A stretch of 64,000 nt of DNA from Mercenaria mercenaria (lineage: Eukaryota > Mollusca > Bivalvia > Venerida > Veneridae), in NCBI RefSeq assembly GCF_021730395.1, contig NC_069364.1, forward strand, positions 77,369,501 through 77,433,500. Direction: 5' to 3'. The first letter of the stretch is position 1. Each line of letters opens with the position of its first letter. Shown here piece after piece: positions 31,388 to 43,674 of this stretch. Position numbers and translations under genes: made by a program. The notes under the pieces were generated by a model. It saw only the letters and a program-made list of their open reading frames with translations, did no database searches and was not told the origin of the DNA.

Positions 31388-33481
31388 ATTTGTCTCCATG
31401 TATATGAAATTACATGGTATAAAGTGGTATTCTTTTAAAAAGCAATCATTGCGGTGTAGCTTGGCAGGAAAAATAAGATATCCACGCCGTTGGATCAGTG
31501 GCGGCAACGTTTCTCTCTTTGAATTTCATTAGGATATTATGTAAACCGCCGACAGACATTGTTTTCAGTACATCAGAGCATTTAAATAATAAAATAAACA
31601 TAAAAAGGCAGTTAGTTAACGAATTACTTACCAACTTTCTGAAAATATTGAGATCAAATATAAGTATAAGAATGTCACCAATGATTTGTTTACTTTAAAA
31701 CGGGTGCATAAAAAACTTCTTTACTTCCTACGAATGCAATGTATGTTTTATTTCTGTTGTACAACTTAAAAAATTGCATGTGTAAGAATATCTGGGCACT
31801 GTATTTGTTGTCCCGAAAGTATACATCCTAATAGACAATCCATTAGATTTAGATATTCCGCTGGCTCTTGTTTGATTCAAGACAGAAAACTGGCTCTTCT
31901 TCATTTTGAATATTATATTTTATGGATTTTCAAGGAATAAGTGAAATTCAAGTTAGTTTCAACGACTCTGCCTCTGGTGCAATAGCGTCAATATCCTGCA
32001 AGGTGTTTTAAAATGTTGCTATTTAAAGAAACAGGACAGGAAATTACAAAAACCTTCAGTGTATTTGAAAGAAAGTTTGAAAAGTTTTTTTTATAGAAAT
32101 CATGGGTCGATTTAAGGGAGTAAAATTGCCCTTATCCATACCCTTGTCCTTTTAGAATATCTATAATAGAAGTCATATCCATGGCATTTGTTTAAGGCAA
32201 TAAATAAATTCATTCCTCTTTCAAAGTGCTCATATTTAATTGTATGAAATGATACGCATACTAATTGCTAGCAAAAGTTAAGTGCCATATTCTTCTTAAG
32301 AGACATTTGCCAATTAAGGCGAATGCTGGGACGATCAATATTTCGAGGGTAGGAAAAACATGCCAATAACGGTTACAAGGTCCAGATCGAGGTAGGGGAT
32401 ATTAATTTGCCTTTGTCTGTCCGTCTATCAGGAAAAATATGTGTTACACATATCCCCAAAATATTTGACCTACCTTCATGAAATTTTACAGGAATTCAGT
32501 ATCTGAAGAGGCGCATTTTAGCAAATGCTAAAAGTAAGTTATTTTCATAGGACTGTGTCCGTAATTCACACTTTCATTATTAAGACCTAGAGGCCTAATC
32601 TTAATAAAACAGTCAGAATGTTTTTTCTTAGTGAAATCTCTACAGTCTGAAACTTTTGTTATTTTTGCTCAAAACACTGTGTCACTTTGTCAAAACCTTC
32701 TCAGCATGCTTGAGACCATTTTACAATTGGATCTATGTGAAACCTGGTCAGAACGATGGTCTTTGAAACTGGATTATCCAGGGTGAAAAATCATGTCACT
32801 AGGTCAAGCCTTAGAACAATATTAACACATTAAAGGCATAATTTGTATCTTTTTTTTTTTTTTTTTTTGAATGACTATAAAATCTAGATCCAGTCTAAAA
32901 CTACATTATCCAAGGTAAAACATTAGGTAATAAGGAATAGAAATTGAGAGCATTCTAGCAGCCAATATTTTCTTCAAGGTCTTTATGTAACTGGCTCAGA
33001 ATATTTGCCATTGTAAATTGTAGGTAAATTATGAAATTGTAGGATATAGTGAAAATAGGGTTGATAGGTCATCTGATCTATGTGAAACATTGTCATGTCG
33101 ATCTTTATCAAACTAGGTAAAGTCTGAATCTAGGTCATCTAGGATAAGCAAGTTGATCATTTTAAATCACAGAAAACCATTCTTAACATAAACCTTGGAA
33201 GGAAATTTTCATCTAGTAGTACAGTAGTACAATGATTATATTATTCCAATACAGACAAAACAAAAAACAAAATAGAATTTATATTCTTTATCACATTTTT
33301 ATAATATTATTAACAAACATTGCAATATATACAAATAAAATGTACACATTTATTGCACTATGATTATGTATTTTCATATGTTAATGAATATGGTACATGT
33401 ACATCGTCTGATGTCCGAGTACACTATGCATTCATAAATCTCATTGTGAAAGGTTGGTTTAGTTTTCATAAACACAGTATA
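31388..33481. other. gene-free stretch with decayed repeats
   Basis: 31440-31560 retains a weak tRNA-spacer remnant. From about 32380 to 33190 the text resembles a worn copy of the GGTCACTAGGTCA tandem-repeat class (GTGAAACCTGGTCAGAACG, TCACTAGGTCAAG). No coding exon recognised. Confidence 0.5.
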
Positions 33482-35095
33482 AACAAGAGGACCATGATGG
33501 TCCTGAATCGCTCACCTATCCCCACATGACCCAGTGTTGAACTGAGTATGACGTCGTTATTTCTATTATTTGACAAAGTGACCTAGTTTTTCAGCACATG
33601 TGACCTAGATATCATCAAGATAAAAAATTCTGACCAATTTTCATGAAGATCCATTAAAAAATATGGCCTCTAGAGAGGTCACAAGGTTTTTCTATTATTT
33701 GACCTAATGACCTAGTTTTTGAAGGCACGTGACCCACTTTCGAACTTGACCTAGATATCATCAAGGTGAATATTCTCACCAATTTTCATGAAGATCTCGT
33801 GAAAAATATGGCCTCTAGAAAGGTCACAAGGTTTTTCTATTTTTCGACCTACTGACCTAGTTTTTGACGGCACATGACCCAGTTACGAACCTGACCTAGA
33901 TATCATCAAGCTGAACAGTCTCACCAATTTTCATGAAGATCTCATGAAAAATATGGCCTCTAGAGTGGTCACAAGGTTTTTCTATTTTTAGACCTACTGA
34001 CCTAGTTTTTAACCCCACGTGACCCAGTTTCGAACTTGACCTAGATATCATCAAGATGAACCTTCTGACCAATATTCATGAAGATCTCATGAAAAATATG
34101 GCCTCTAGAGAGGTCACAAGGTTTTTCTATTTTTAGATCTACTGACCTAGTTTTTAACCCCACGTGACCCAGTTTCGAACTTGATCTAGATATCATCAAG
34201 GTAAACATTCTGACCAATTTTCATGAAGATCCATTGAAAAATATGGCCTCTAGAGAGGTCACAAGGTTTTTCTATTTTTAGACCTACTGACCTAGTTTTT
34301 GATCCCACATGACCCAGTATCGAACTTGACCTAGATATCATCAAGGTGAACATTCTGACCAATATTCATGAAGATCTCATGAAAAATATGGCCTCTAGAG
34401 AGGTCACAAGGTTTTTCTATTTTTAGATCTACTGACCTAGTTTTTACCCCCACGTGACCCAGTTTCGAACTTGACCTACATATCATCAAGCTGAACATTC
34501 TGACCAATTTTCATGAAGATCCATTGAGAAATATGGCCTCTAGAGAGGTCACAAGGTTTTTCTATTTTTAGACCTAATGACCTAGTTTTTGACCCCACGT
34601 GACCCAGTTTCGAACTTGACCTAGATATCATCAAGGTGAACATTCTGACCAATATTCATGAAGATCTCATGAAAAATATGGCCTCTAGAGAGGTCACAAG
34701 GTTTTTCTATTTTTTAGACCTACTGACCTAGTTTTTGACCCCACGTGACCCAGTTTCGAACTTGACCTAGATATCATCAAGGTGAACATTCTGACCAATT
34801 TTCATGAAGATCTTGTGAAATATATGGCCTCTAGAGAGGTCACAAGGTTTTTCTATTTTTAGACCTACTGACCTAGTTTTTGACGGCACGTGACCCAGTT
34901 TCGAACTTGACCTAGATATCATCAAGGTGAACATTCTGACCAATTTTCATAAAGATCCCATGAAAAATGTGACCTCTAGAGTGGTCACAAGCAAAAGTTT
35001 ACGGACGCACGCACGCACGGACGGACGGACGGACGACGGACGACGGGCGATCACAAAAGCTCACCTTGTCACTTTGTGACAGGTGAGCTAAAAAT
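33482..35095 (-). mobile_element. tandem-repeat-cored element (pearl/HINE-like), reverse orientation
   Basis: One end is AACAAGAGGACCATGATGGT followed by CGCTCACCT; the other is GGACGG-rich, then CACAAAAGCTCACCTTGTCA and AGGTGAGCTAAAAA. Between them are about ten units of about 145 bp (GACCTACTGACCTAGTTTTT ... ATGGCCTCTAGAGAGGTCAC). Both ends contain hairpins. Non-coding. The same architecture recurs six or more times in the window. Confidence 0.8.
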
Positions 35096-35742
35096 ACTGG
35101 CCATTGTGAGATCAGATCTCTTAAATCTGAGACCACAAAAATATTGTACTTAAAATGATTGTGTATTATGCTTCTAGAAGATTCAAAAACATTTAATATA
35201 CTTGTAAAAAAGGAGATCGTAGCTGAGACAGGAATTATGTAAAGCTTTTCTTGGGGTCTAATTCATTTGTATATTTCTTCTTTTAGTACATGGTGAAAAA
35301 CTGCAAGAAAGGTTTGAAAAAACAACCATGTTCAAAATCTGTTTCAACTATAAGGTCAAGTTTAACAGGATAAATTTCCCTGATACAACACATTCATAAA
35401 ATCACTCTATTGAAGAACAACATTTCAATAAAACATCAATCAAAAACTATTTAACAAATGAACTGAATTTTATTACAATAACTGATCCCTGCTGGATATA
35501 ACCAACCTGACAATATGATTCAGTGATAACTGATATGATACTGAACAAACTTTGATATGACACTGAAAAAAGTAACTTTCAATAAAACTGTTTTCATTTC
35601 AGCACTAACAACAAACTTTGTAATATTTAATAATTTCTTTATATACATTTGTGGCATGCAAAAATTCTTCAACAAAGAAACACAGTCAACAATGTCATAA
35701 AAACGTTAGCACCATAGATGATTTCTATCCCCCTTCATTGTA
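35096..35742. other. 3' flank and UTR of the DEPDC7-like gene
   Basis: AT-rich, no repeat recognised. On the minus strand an AATAAA lies at about 35469-35474. Confidence 0.45.
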
Positions 35743-38700
35743 CTATACCATCCCTGGGAAATGTTTAGCGTATATGTTCGGATGATATTTGCGGAATTTT
35801 TGTAGCCTCTGTTTCTTTTCTTTCAAAGCCATTTTAGGATTGTCTATAATTGTGTTCATCATAGCCACCAGACTGTTGTTTGTACATTCTTCTGTCTGTT
35901 TCTTGTACTCCGATTCTGATACCTGACTGCAAAACACTGTTTCTGAAAATAAGTAAAGAAGGAACATTATTAAAACTGATTAAACAATCCTCAATAATAT
36001 TGATAATAAAGTAGTATTAAATTACAAAATGTAACTTTTACAGTTAATACAGGCAATGAAGGCTGCCAATCAGCTTTCAACAAAAAAATATAGGACAATG
36101 ACAAAAGATATCAGATATTTGTCAAATTAAAGTAATTTTAATGCAGAAAGCTGTCTGTTTGAGTTTAAAGAGTATAAATTGTTCAAAATGGAAGAAAACC
36201 ATTAAAAATATAATTTTTTAAAAAGTTTTAACAAGGTTATCTCATTTCTTCCATGTCAGAGACTCATCAGGAAAAACCAAACGTACACAAATATTGTGAT
36301 ACTGTACATGTAATATAAAACAAAAGCACCATTACATACATGTACAGAGTGATAAGTCTGATCTAAATGTTCCATTTTTAAACAGAAAGCCACAGAAAAA
36401 TATTAACCATTTTTATTTAATACTGTCAAAATCCAAATCTTTATCGTTAACCTTGTTTACTCATTATTAAAAGTACAAAACTATAAAAAATTTATTTATT
36501 GCAATATAATTACCTTCAACAACTGGAATAATTCCCTCTTTCCTCTCAGCTATTCTTGTGTCAACTTTCTGCTTGAATCCTCTTGGTGTGGTGAACACCT
36601 GACCAGCATTATGGACCAGGAACCGAACCACTATAGAGGACAAATCCCATGGTAAGCCTTTATGTTTCAACACACACTCTGAGAGATGATTTAATACTGC
36701 TTGCTCATTATCCAACTAGAAATAATAAAAAAAAAAAAAATATATATATATATATAGTTATGTACAGTACAGGCAAAACAAATTCCTGAAGGACAATGAC
36801 TACATTAAACATGTTCAAGAATAATTGACCACACACATCATGGTGAACAGCATGTCTAGACAGTTTTTGCAGGAAATGCTGTTCACAGTGAATCAACATT
36901 AAAAGATATCTAATCTTGAGATTCACATAACTGAAGTTACAGTTCAGCTGTCTAACAGCCAGTGCAAGAAAAAATGTATCTTACTAAGTTTAACCGATTT
37001 CTGCTGTGTTGTATTCGAAGTTTTTATTTCACATTATTAACTGATATGAAATAGTATATATCTATGGAAACGTAACTGATTTTTTAAATTACCTGTTGAT
37101 CAAGCTTCACATCCTTGTCTGTGGCTGCTATGGACATAAACTTCAACAACCTTCTCAATTCTTCTCTTTGTCTGTTCGGCAACAAAATCATATTCAGTTG
37201 CATTGCGTGTAAGGCTGAACTGTTTCTTTCTGATAAGATCAGTTTCATTATAGCCAGGTTTAAGTCTAGAAACCGTTCTGGAAAGATTGCTTCAGGGCGC
37301 ATACTGTAATGTTCACAAATCATATTATAGGCTTGTAACTTTGTCACAGGGTCACATGACTTTGAAAAGTCTGTATCAAACTTAGAGATACCGCGTGGTA
37401 TGTGAGCAATACATTCCAAAGCTGATTTCATGAAAGGATCTGTATGTGAAGCGCTCCTAGCAGTACATCGCATGCTCCAATGTTTGGCTACAATGTTGGA
37501 TACAACTCCACTGTGATGAGGTCGAACTATTTTCCTGTTTGGCTTGTCTTTGTCTTTTTCCTCACTAAGAACACCGTCCAAGAATGAGAGATCAATGATG
37601 GTTAAAAGCTGACAAAGTGCAACCTCACGCCAAATGTCTTGGATTTCTGTAAAACATAAAACATTCAGTTTAAAATTCAACTCTGTTATTTTAATGAACC
37701 ATTTGCTAAGCACACTTACACAAAATTTTACATTGAAAGTCACTAAGTAACATTTAAGCAGAGAAAATTAACTCATTCCTATGCACTGTTTACGAGTACA
37801 ATAGCTGCACTATATAAATTTTTTTTTACAAAATTTGTGTTCGATAAAAATGTTTTTTAAAACTAAATTCTCAGAATTAAGGAAAAATTCTTGCAACAAG
37901 TCATTTTGATTTCTATTAAACGTAATAAAATATACACAAGCTTTAACTGACTATTTCAAATAGTAGTAATGCAGAACATGTCTTACGTTCGTCAGTAAGT
38001 GAATCTTCATTCAAGGATTCTGTAGAGGAGCTTGCAGGTGTTGAGCAGAGTTTGGCACGTTTGTGTACTCTCTGTGAACTATCAAGGTTCTTCCTCTTCC
38101 TGGATCCAAACAAACCTGACTCACCCTCATCATCTGTCATGTCAGAGGGGTTAATACAGACCCCATTGCTGGCAAGTAAGGATGTGTCAACATCTCCACT
38201 CAATCTGTAAATAATAGACAAAAAATTTCTTACATTTGTATATTTTCCACTTTGTTTAGTCACGACAATACCGAAAATTATTACACTTGATTACATGTTA
38301 CACAGTGTATGTTTTAAGTGGTCCTCTTTGACATCAATTAAATTATCATGGATCTTCAAAACTAATTTTTATTTAAGACACTGATTTCTGTGTAGATTTA
38401 TTCTTACAAATTATGTGACATACGCTCAATGATTGCTTCCATCAGTTTATTTCAGTGCTTGCCCATAAGTAAAATAGTAAAAGAATCCTACAAAACTGTA
38501 CCTCATTTGTTCTGGAGGCGTGTTAATTGATTCTTGCTCTTCAATTATAGTTTCACAAGCTTCATCACGACCCTCCATCTCCTCCTCCGAGTCACTCACA
38601 TCAGTTCCTGGTGTGACATTCTCTTTGTTTCCATGGACACCACTGAAGTGGTAAATTTTGCTACTGCTGTCTTCAAATGTGTGTTTATTGTTCTCTGACG

Positions 38701-41302
38701 ACTTAGTACCGACTGGTGAGAATACTTTTTTATCCATCAAAGTTTGACATAACTGAAATAGATATTTAAATGCATGGACTATGTTTTTCAGGAATAAACA
38801 TCAACTATTCAATATCTTTTAATATACTAATATTATTATATACTATCCGTTTTATTAAATAGCACTGAAACTTTGAAGAAATTTATTACGCAAGTTAACT
38901 TAATTCAATGAGAATAAATGAATATATTTTTATATATAATTTAAATATTATTTTATAACAGACAGTGAGACTTAGAAATAAGCATGATATGGTGTCGACA
39001 GTCAAAATCGATAAATATCACAAAAGCCTATGATCTAAAATGTCAGTCCTAGAAACTACTATTTATAAAATGATGTAGTAAAATATAAAAAAAATCTGAA
39101 TCTAACACCTACCTTAACAGCCTTTTCTCTAGACAGATTACAGAATGTATCTTGGTCACTAAGCAGATAGTGTAGAACTACATCAACAGCGTCAGTCCCA
39201 GTGAAACTATCATCATAGTTACGTAACTTGTAGCGTCGCTTCTTTAATTCCACCTTTTCCTTCAAATGATCTATAACTTCATTCCAAATCTGTGTGGCTC
39301 TAAAAGGACCTGTTTTAAGAAAAAAAGCAATAAGTATCTTTACAAATTTCATTGCAATCCTGCATGTTATACAATACTGGAAACATGCAAGACATAAATA
39401 CTTACTCATTTTACAAGTCTGAATCTGACATAAAGACTAAAATCTGAAATTTAGCTTAGTCTTCATGGTAAACAAGTACAGATTTCTATTATCAAAACAA
39501 TCATTTGACAATAAACAATCACAGCCAAAAGAGATTTTTTAGATTAAACATAAATACTTATCATCTTGTATATCAATATATTAGATATCATACTTGTGGA
39601 AATCATTAGCCCCTGGCACTTAAATGTGTGCATAATGTTCAAACAGTGTCATTTACTGTAATAATAAATCAAAATATTGTAACAAGATTCAAATCTTGTC
39701 ATCTCTCAGACACATTACTAACTTCATCAAGATTTGGTTGGTTGCATATAGTGAAATTGGGTTTTCTGTCAAAACTAAAATTATGTGGGATAGTCAAATC
39801 TATAAATTAAGAACAGGTAATGGTAAAGATGATTTTTATTTACTCTTTGTGAAAGAATTGATGTAAGGTCTGTAGAGCTTTTAAGCGACTCTAACTTAAG
39901 AACAGTTAAATTTAAAACCAATTATACATAAACGTATTCAATTTGCAATAAGCTACTACCACTTACAGCCTGGTCAACTTGGGCAATCATGATAAAATGC
40001 CAAATTGAGTGAGAATAATACCATGAAGAAATACCGGTGCGACTGACTACCAGAGAGACGTTCAAGCCAATCAGGGCTCACAATTCAATGAGTGTAAATT
40101 AAGAGTGTGTACTGTGATTTATCCTCCCATTACTTTGGACCTTTGAAATTTTGACGGTAAGATTGTCCGTCACAAATATAAAACAATCTGACCGTCAAAT
40201 TATTTTGACTACAGTAACCGGACCTCTATGCAAAAAGATATTTGTTAGAATTGTGGGTAGAATGCACTTTAGCGGTCCCTGGAAGTTTACAATGCACAGG
40301 CGCAGCAAGTTGGGGTTGCTGCCCCATTCATCTAAAAATAAAGAATCCTAACCCTAATAATTTTTAATTTTTTAAGTCATTTTTAAACTACTATTAATTA
40401 TAGGGACCGCTAAAGTACAAGTGCTCCAGAATCGCCAAGTCATAAGTCCATTCACAGACTTTCAACTAAAGTATGATCATTGATAATAATGTATCGCAAC
40501 ATTTTGTCTGGGTCGAAAATTGTAAGTACGAATCGAAAATATAAACAAACGTGATCGTAATTAAAAATGATATTCTGAGAGAAAACTGTTACACAGTTTA
40601 TAACATAAAATAAAAGTTTATTACCTGAATTAAGTTTTGATTGTCTAAGAGGTACAGCTCTCTGGAATCTGGTAAGAGGACTAGCAGGTGTTTCGTCCTC
40701 GAGTGCTGCCATTTTCTTTTCAAATTTCGTACTAAACCACAATGCATCTCGACTTCCGCTATAAAGGAAAAAAAATGTTACCGTAAATTTCCCAATAAAA
40801 AAGCGTGGGATTCATACCTATAATAAATTAAATTAAAATGTATTTTATATTTCTTTGTTTTTACCAATGATGTACTGAATAGATAAGAATAGAAATCTTT
40901 ATTACACCAAAGTAGATATACCTTTATACAATATTTGAATAAAACATAATGTCAGTACATAATAACATGATACAAAGAGCTATAAAAATAAATAGGTGTA
41001 TTTTATACTTCTTTGCATGATATCAGAATTTAAACTCCCGTCAGACAATTTCAAGTTTAATCAAGTATATCAGAACCCTTATACATCAGCAAAGTAAAAA
41101 GACTGTGTGAAGAACTTGCTTACCTTCTGCAGATACTAGGAGGAGGTGTTAATCCAAACGAAGCGAATAAACCTTTGATTGACTTATTGATTTGATGTTT
41201 AGCTGGTGAGTCCAATGAACGTAGAGAATAATTTGCAAAATCCTCCACAGAACGAGAATATGTTTTCCTCAATTCACACATTGACATATCATGAACACCC
41301 AT
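35743..41302 (-). CDS. DEPDC7: DEP domain-containing protein 7-like, eight exons, 644 aa
   Basis: Exons 41302-41124, 40758-40625, 39309-39113, 38752-38502, 38204-37987, 37646-37093, 36715-36514 and 35942-35743, all with GT-AG borders and compatible phases. The N-terminal 104 residues are Ser-rich. The DEP domain starts at about 105 (GPFRATQIWNEV ... VELKKRRYKL ... TGTDAVDVVLHYLL) and runs over exon 4 (LCQTLMDKKVF, HTFEDSSSKIYHFS), the same order as in vertebrate DEPDC7. Residues 215-325 are an acidic/basic linker with a possible nuclear signal (GSRKRK). Then come IQDIWREVALCQLLTIIDL, LRRLLKFMSIAA and a C-terminal LKEKKQRLQKFRKYHPNIY that match the DEPDC7 tail. At 644 aa it is longer than human DEPDC7 (about 511), mainly in the N-terminus and linker. 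DEPDC1, the sister family, is the alternative, but the HTFEDSS and REELRRLL signatures fit DEPDC7 better. The family is thought to act in intracellular signalling; the invertebrate role is unknown. Confidence 0.9.
40266..40416. mobile_element. small MITE in intron 2 of the DEPDC7-like gene
   Basis: 151 bp with perfect 15-bp inverted ends ACTTTAGCGGTCCCT / AGGGACCGCTAAAGT. The interior is AT-rich. No coding. Confidence 0.7.
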
Positions 41303-43674
41303 CTTTTACCGCTTTATCATGAAAATAGCACAATTATAGATGGAGGCTGCAGTAAACATATAAGAATAAGTGCATATGTATGTAGAACAGTTTCTTTCCA
41401 AAGTTGGAATGGTTTATTTTCAGAATAAAATTGAATTTATACTAAATACTGCATTCACTCATTCAGTAAATGACCATCGATCAAAAATGAAACGACCGTG
41501 AAAACACCACTTAACAAACAATAGGTGCGATTAACTAGCAGACTAACTTGATTGTTATTCAATGATTAAATGATGTCTGGTTAGGACAAACTTGATAATT
41601 GATTCATGTCTGCGTCGATGTCCCAAGTGTATCCTTTAGAATCGAAAATGGAGATATTAATTAACTCTTAATTACAAAGTTATGGCCAAGACCTTTGTTG
41701 CTGATAGCAAATCTGACCAAAGAATCAAAGCTATATTTTCATAATTCTGAATTTAGTAAATTACGTTTGTAAAGTTTTAGTGTTATACAGTTTTGATTGA
41801 AAAATGTTGTATGTTCCGATGCTTCAAAGTTATATGCAAGAATATATATTTCATTACAGGGCACAACGTACCATTTCCGCTCTGGAGTAAAGATGCAATA
41901 TTTACACTTTTTCAAAAAGATTCTATATATTATTATACATCATGTATATTTGCCTGCATTTCTTATTAGAATCAATATCAAGAACTTAAATATTATATTG
42001 CAAAATTAAATCTGTGTGAAAAGTTAGGCAATGATCATGGAATTCTATATTAACTCCCTCGAGGTTCAAGTCCTACACTTCTGAACCGTGGTAAAATGGA
42101 CAATCACAACTTTCAGTTTATGGTAAAACCGACAATAAACCAAACAGAAGGTCTTATTTATTATCATTCGTTTGATTAATAATAGAATGATCGTCAATTT
42201 GATGTCATATATAACGTCATTCCAAGCGGTTCTCGGGTCTACCGTTGTTTATCACAGAATTTAAAATGTTCGACCTCCTTATTTGTCTCACTGACAGACA
42301 AATCGAACCGTGATGGAAAATTTCATTTATTGTCAATATATATATGCAGCATATTTCTTCGCGTTTGCGTAAGTTATACCTTCTTACAAGCATGTGTATA
42401 AAATAACTGTTATTATTTCTTTTTCAATCTAATTAATTATCTGCATTATACTGCCCGACGATGAAGATTTATTAGATGGCTGATATTCATTTTTTTTTGT
42501 AAAAATATCATATTGCTTTTATTTCAGTGTGTTTACAGAAAACTTAAATGTGTCTTTGATTCAGAATTTGTTGGTCATGTAAGCTTTTCTGCAGAATCGA
42601 TAACAGAATGATTGGCGAAAGACTATTGATTTTAATTTTTTACATAAAACTTCTTGTTCATGTGCATATTACCAAAGAGCTATAAAAATATTTCTTTGAT
42701 TTTACATTCAAGAGCAATTAAGAAAAGTGGTCTAGCACCTATTGTGTCCAGTTCCTTATCTTAAACGGATCTCACACGATTCGCAAATTAAGATGTGTTA
42801 ATTGTTAATTAATTTACCACTTTAATATGGATTTAAAGTTAACTTGTACATAGGTAAGATAATTATAATTATGTTGTCGCTAGTCTGACTGAGCGTACGT
42901 AGTAGTTATTTCATCTTTAATGACCAGACCAAAGAAGTATAAAATACATTTATTTTTTTTTATAGCTCTTTGACCAGACCCAGTATATTACAAATGTACT
43001 TAAAAAAATGTCCACGATTAAATTATCTGTTCTGTTCTGTTCACGATATACAATTTAATATACAAAAAGATATTCAATTTTATTTAAACTCTGGCAAACA
43101 AATTTATATATAGCTATATGTATTATTAGATCAGCATCTGGAGTTTATTTTCTAAGGCATGATTTATATATAGTTCGAATTAATGCAGATATAGAAAAAA
43201 TGTTTTAAGTATTTATTGAAATGGGAATGTCTTATTTTTACACCTCTGACTTGACTATGCATTTTATAACAGTATAAGAATCGCCTCACCGAAAGCCTCC
43301 TTTAAGCTTTATGAGCAGCGGGCGTTGATCATTAGTGGGAAAATATAAAGATTTAGTGAGTATAAAATTTAATAGTCTTCACTTCCAATATTTCTAAAGT
43401 TTCTGAATACGCTTTGTTGAGTCTAAATGTAGATATATCATGCAATTATAACGTTTTTATCTATCTGTCTGCCAATAGAAGTCTTGAAGCGGGACATAAT
43501 TGTTTTTTTAGAAGTTTTACGGTATCACTCTTCTGCATTTGGAGGTAACTGTATGTCAACTTCCGGAAAGCATGGAAATGGCAAATAACGAAGATTTATA
43601 CGAACGGTGTCTTTTCTTCTAAGTAAAATAATTATTGAAGCTTAAATTTATACAAAAATCATTCCATTTTAACT
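41303..43674. other. divergent intergenic region between DEPDC7-like and UTP20
   Basis: About 2.4 kb separate the two start codons, which point away from each other. AT-rich with no CpG-rich patch, repeat or exon recognised. It should contain both promoters and 5' UTRs. No TATA box could be assigned with confidence. Confidence 0.5.
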
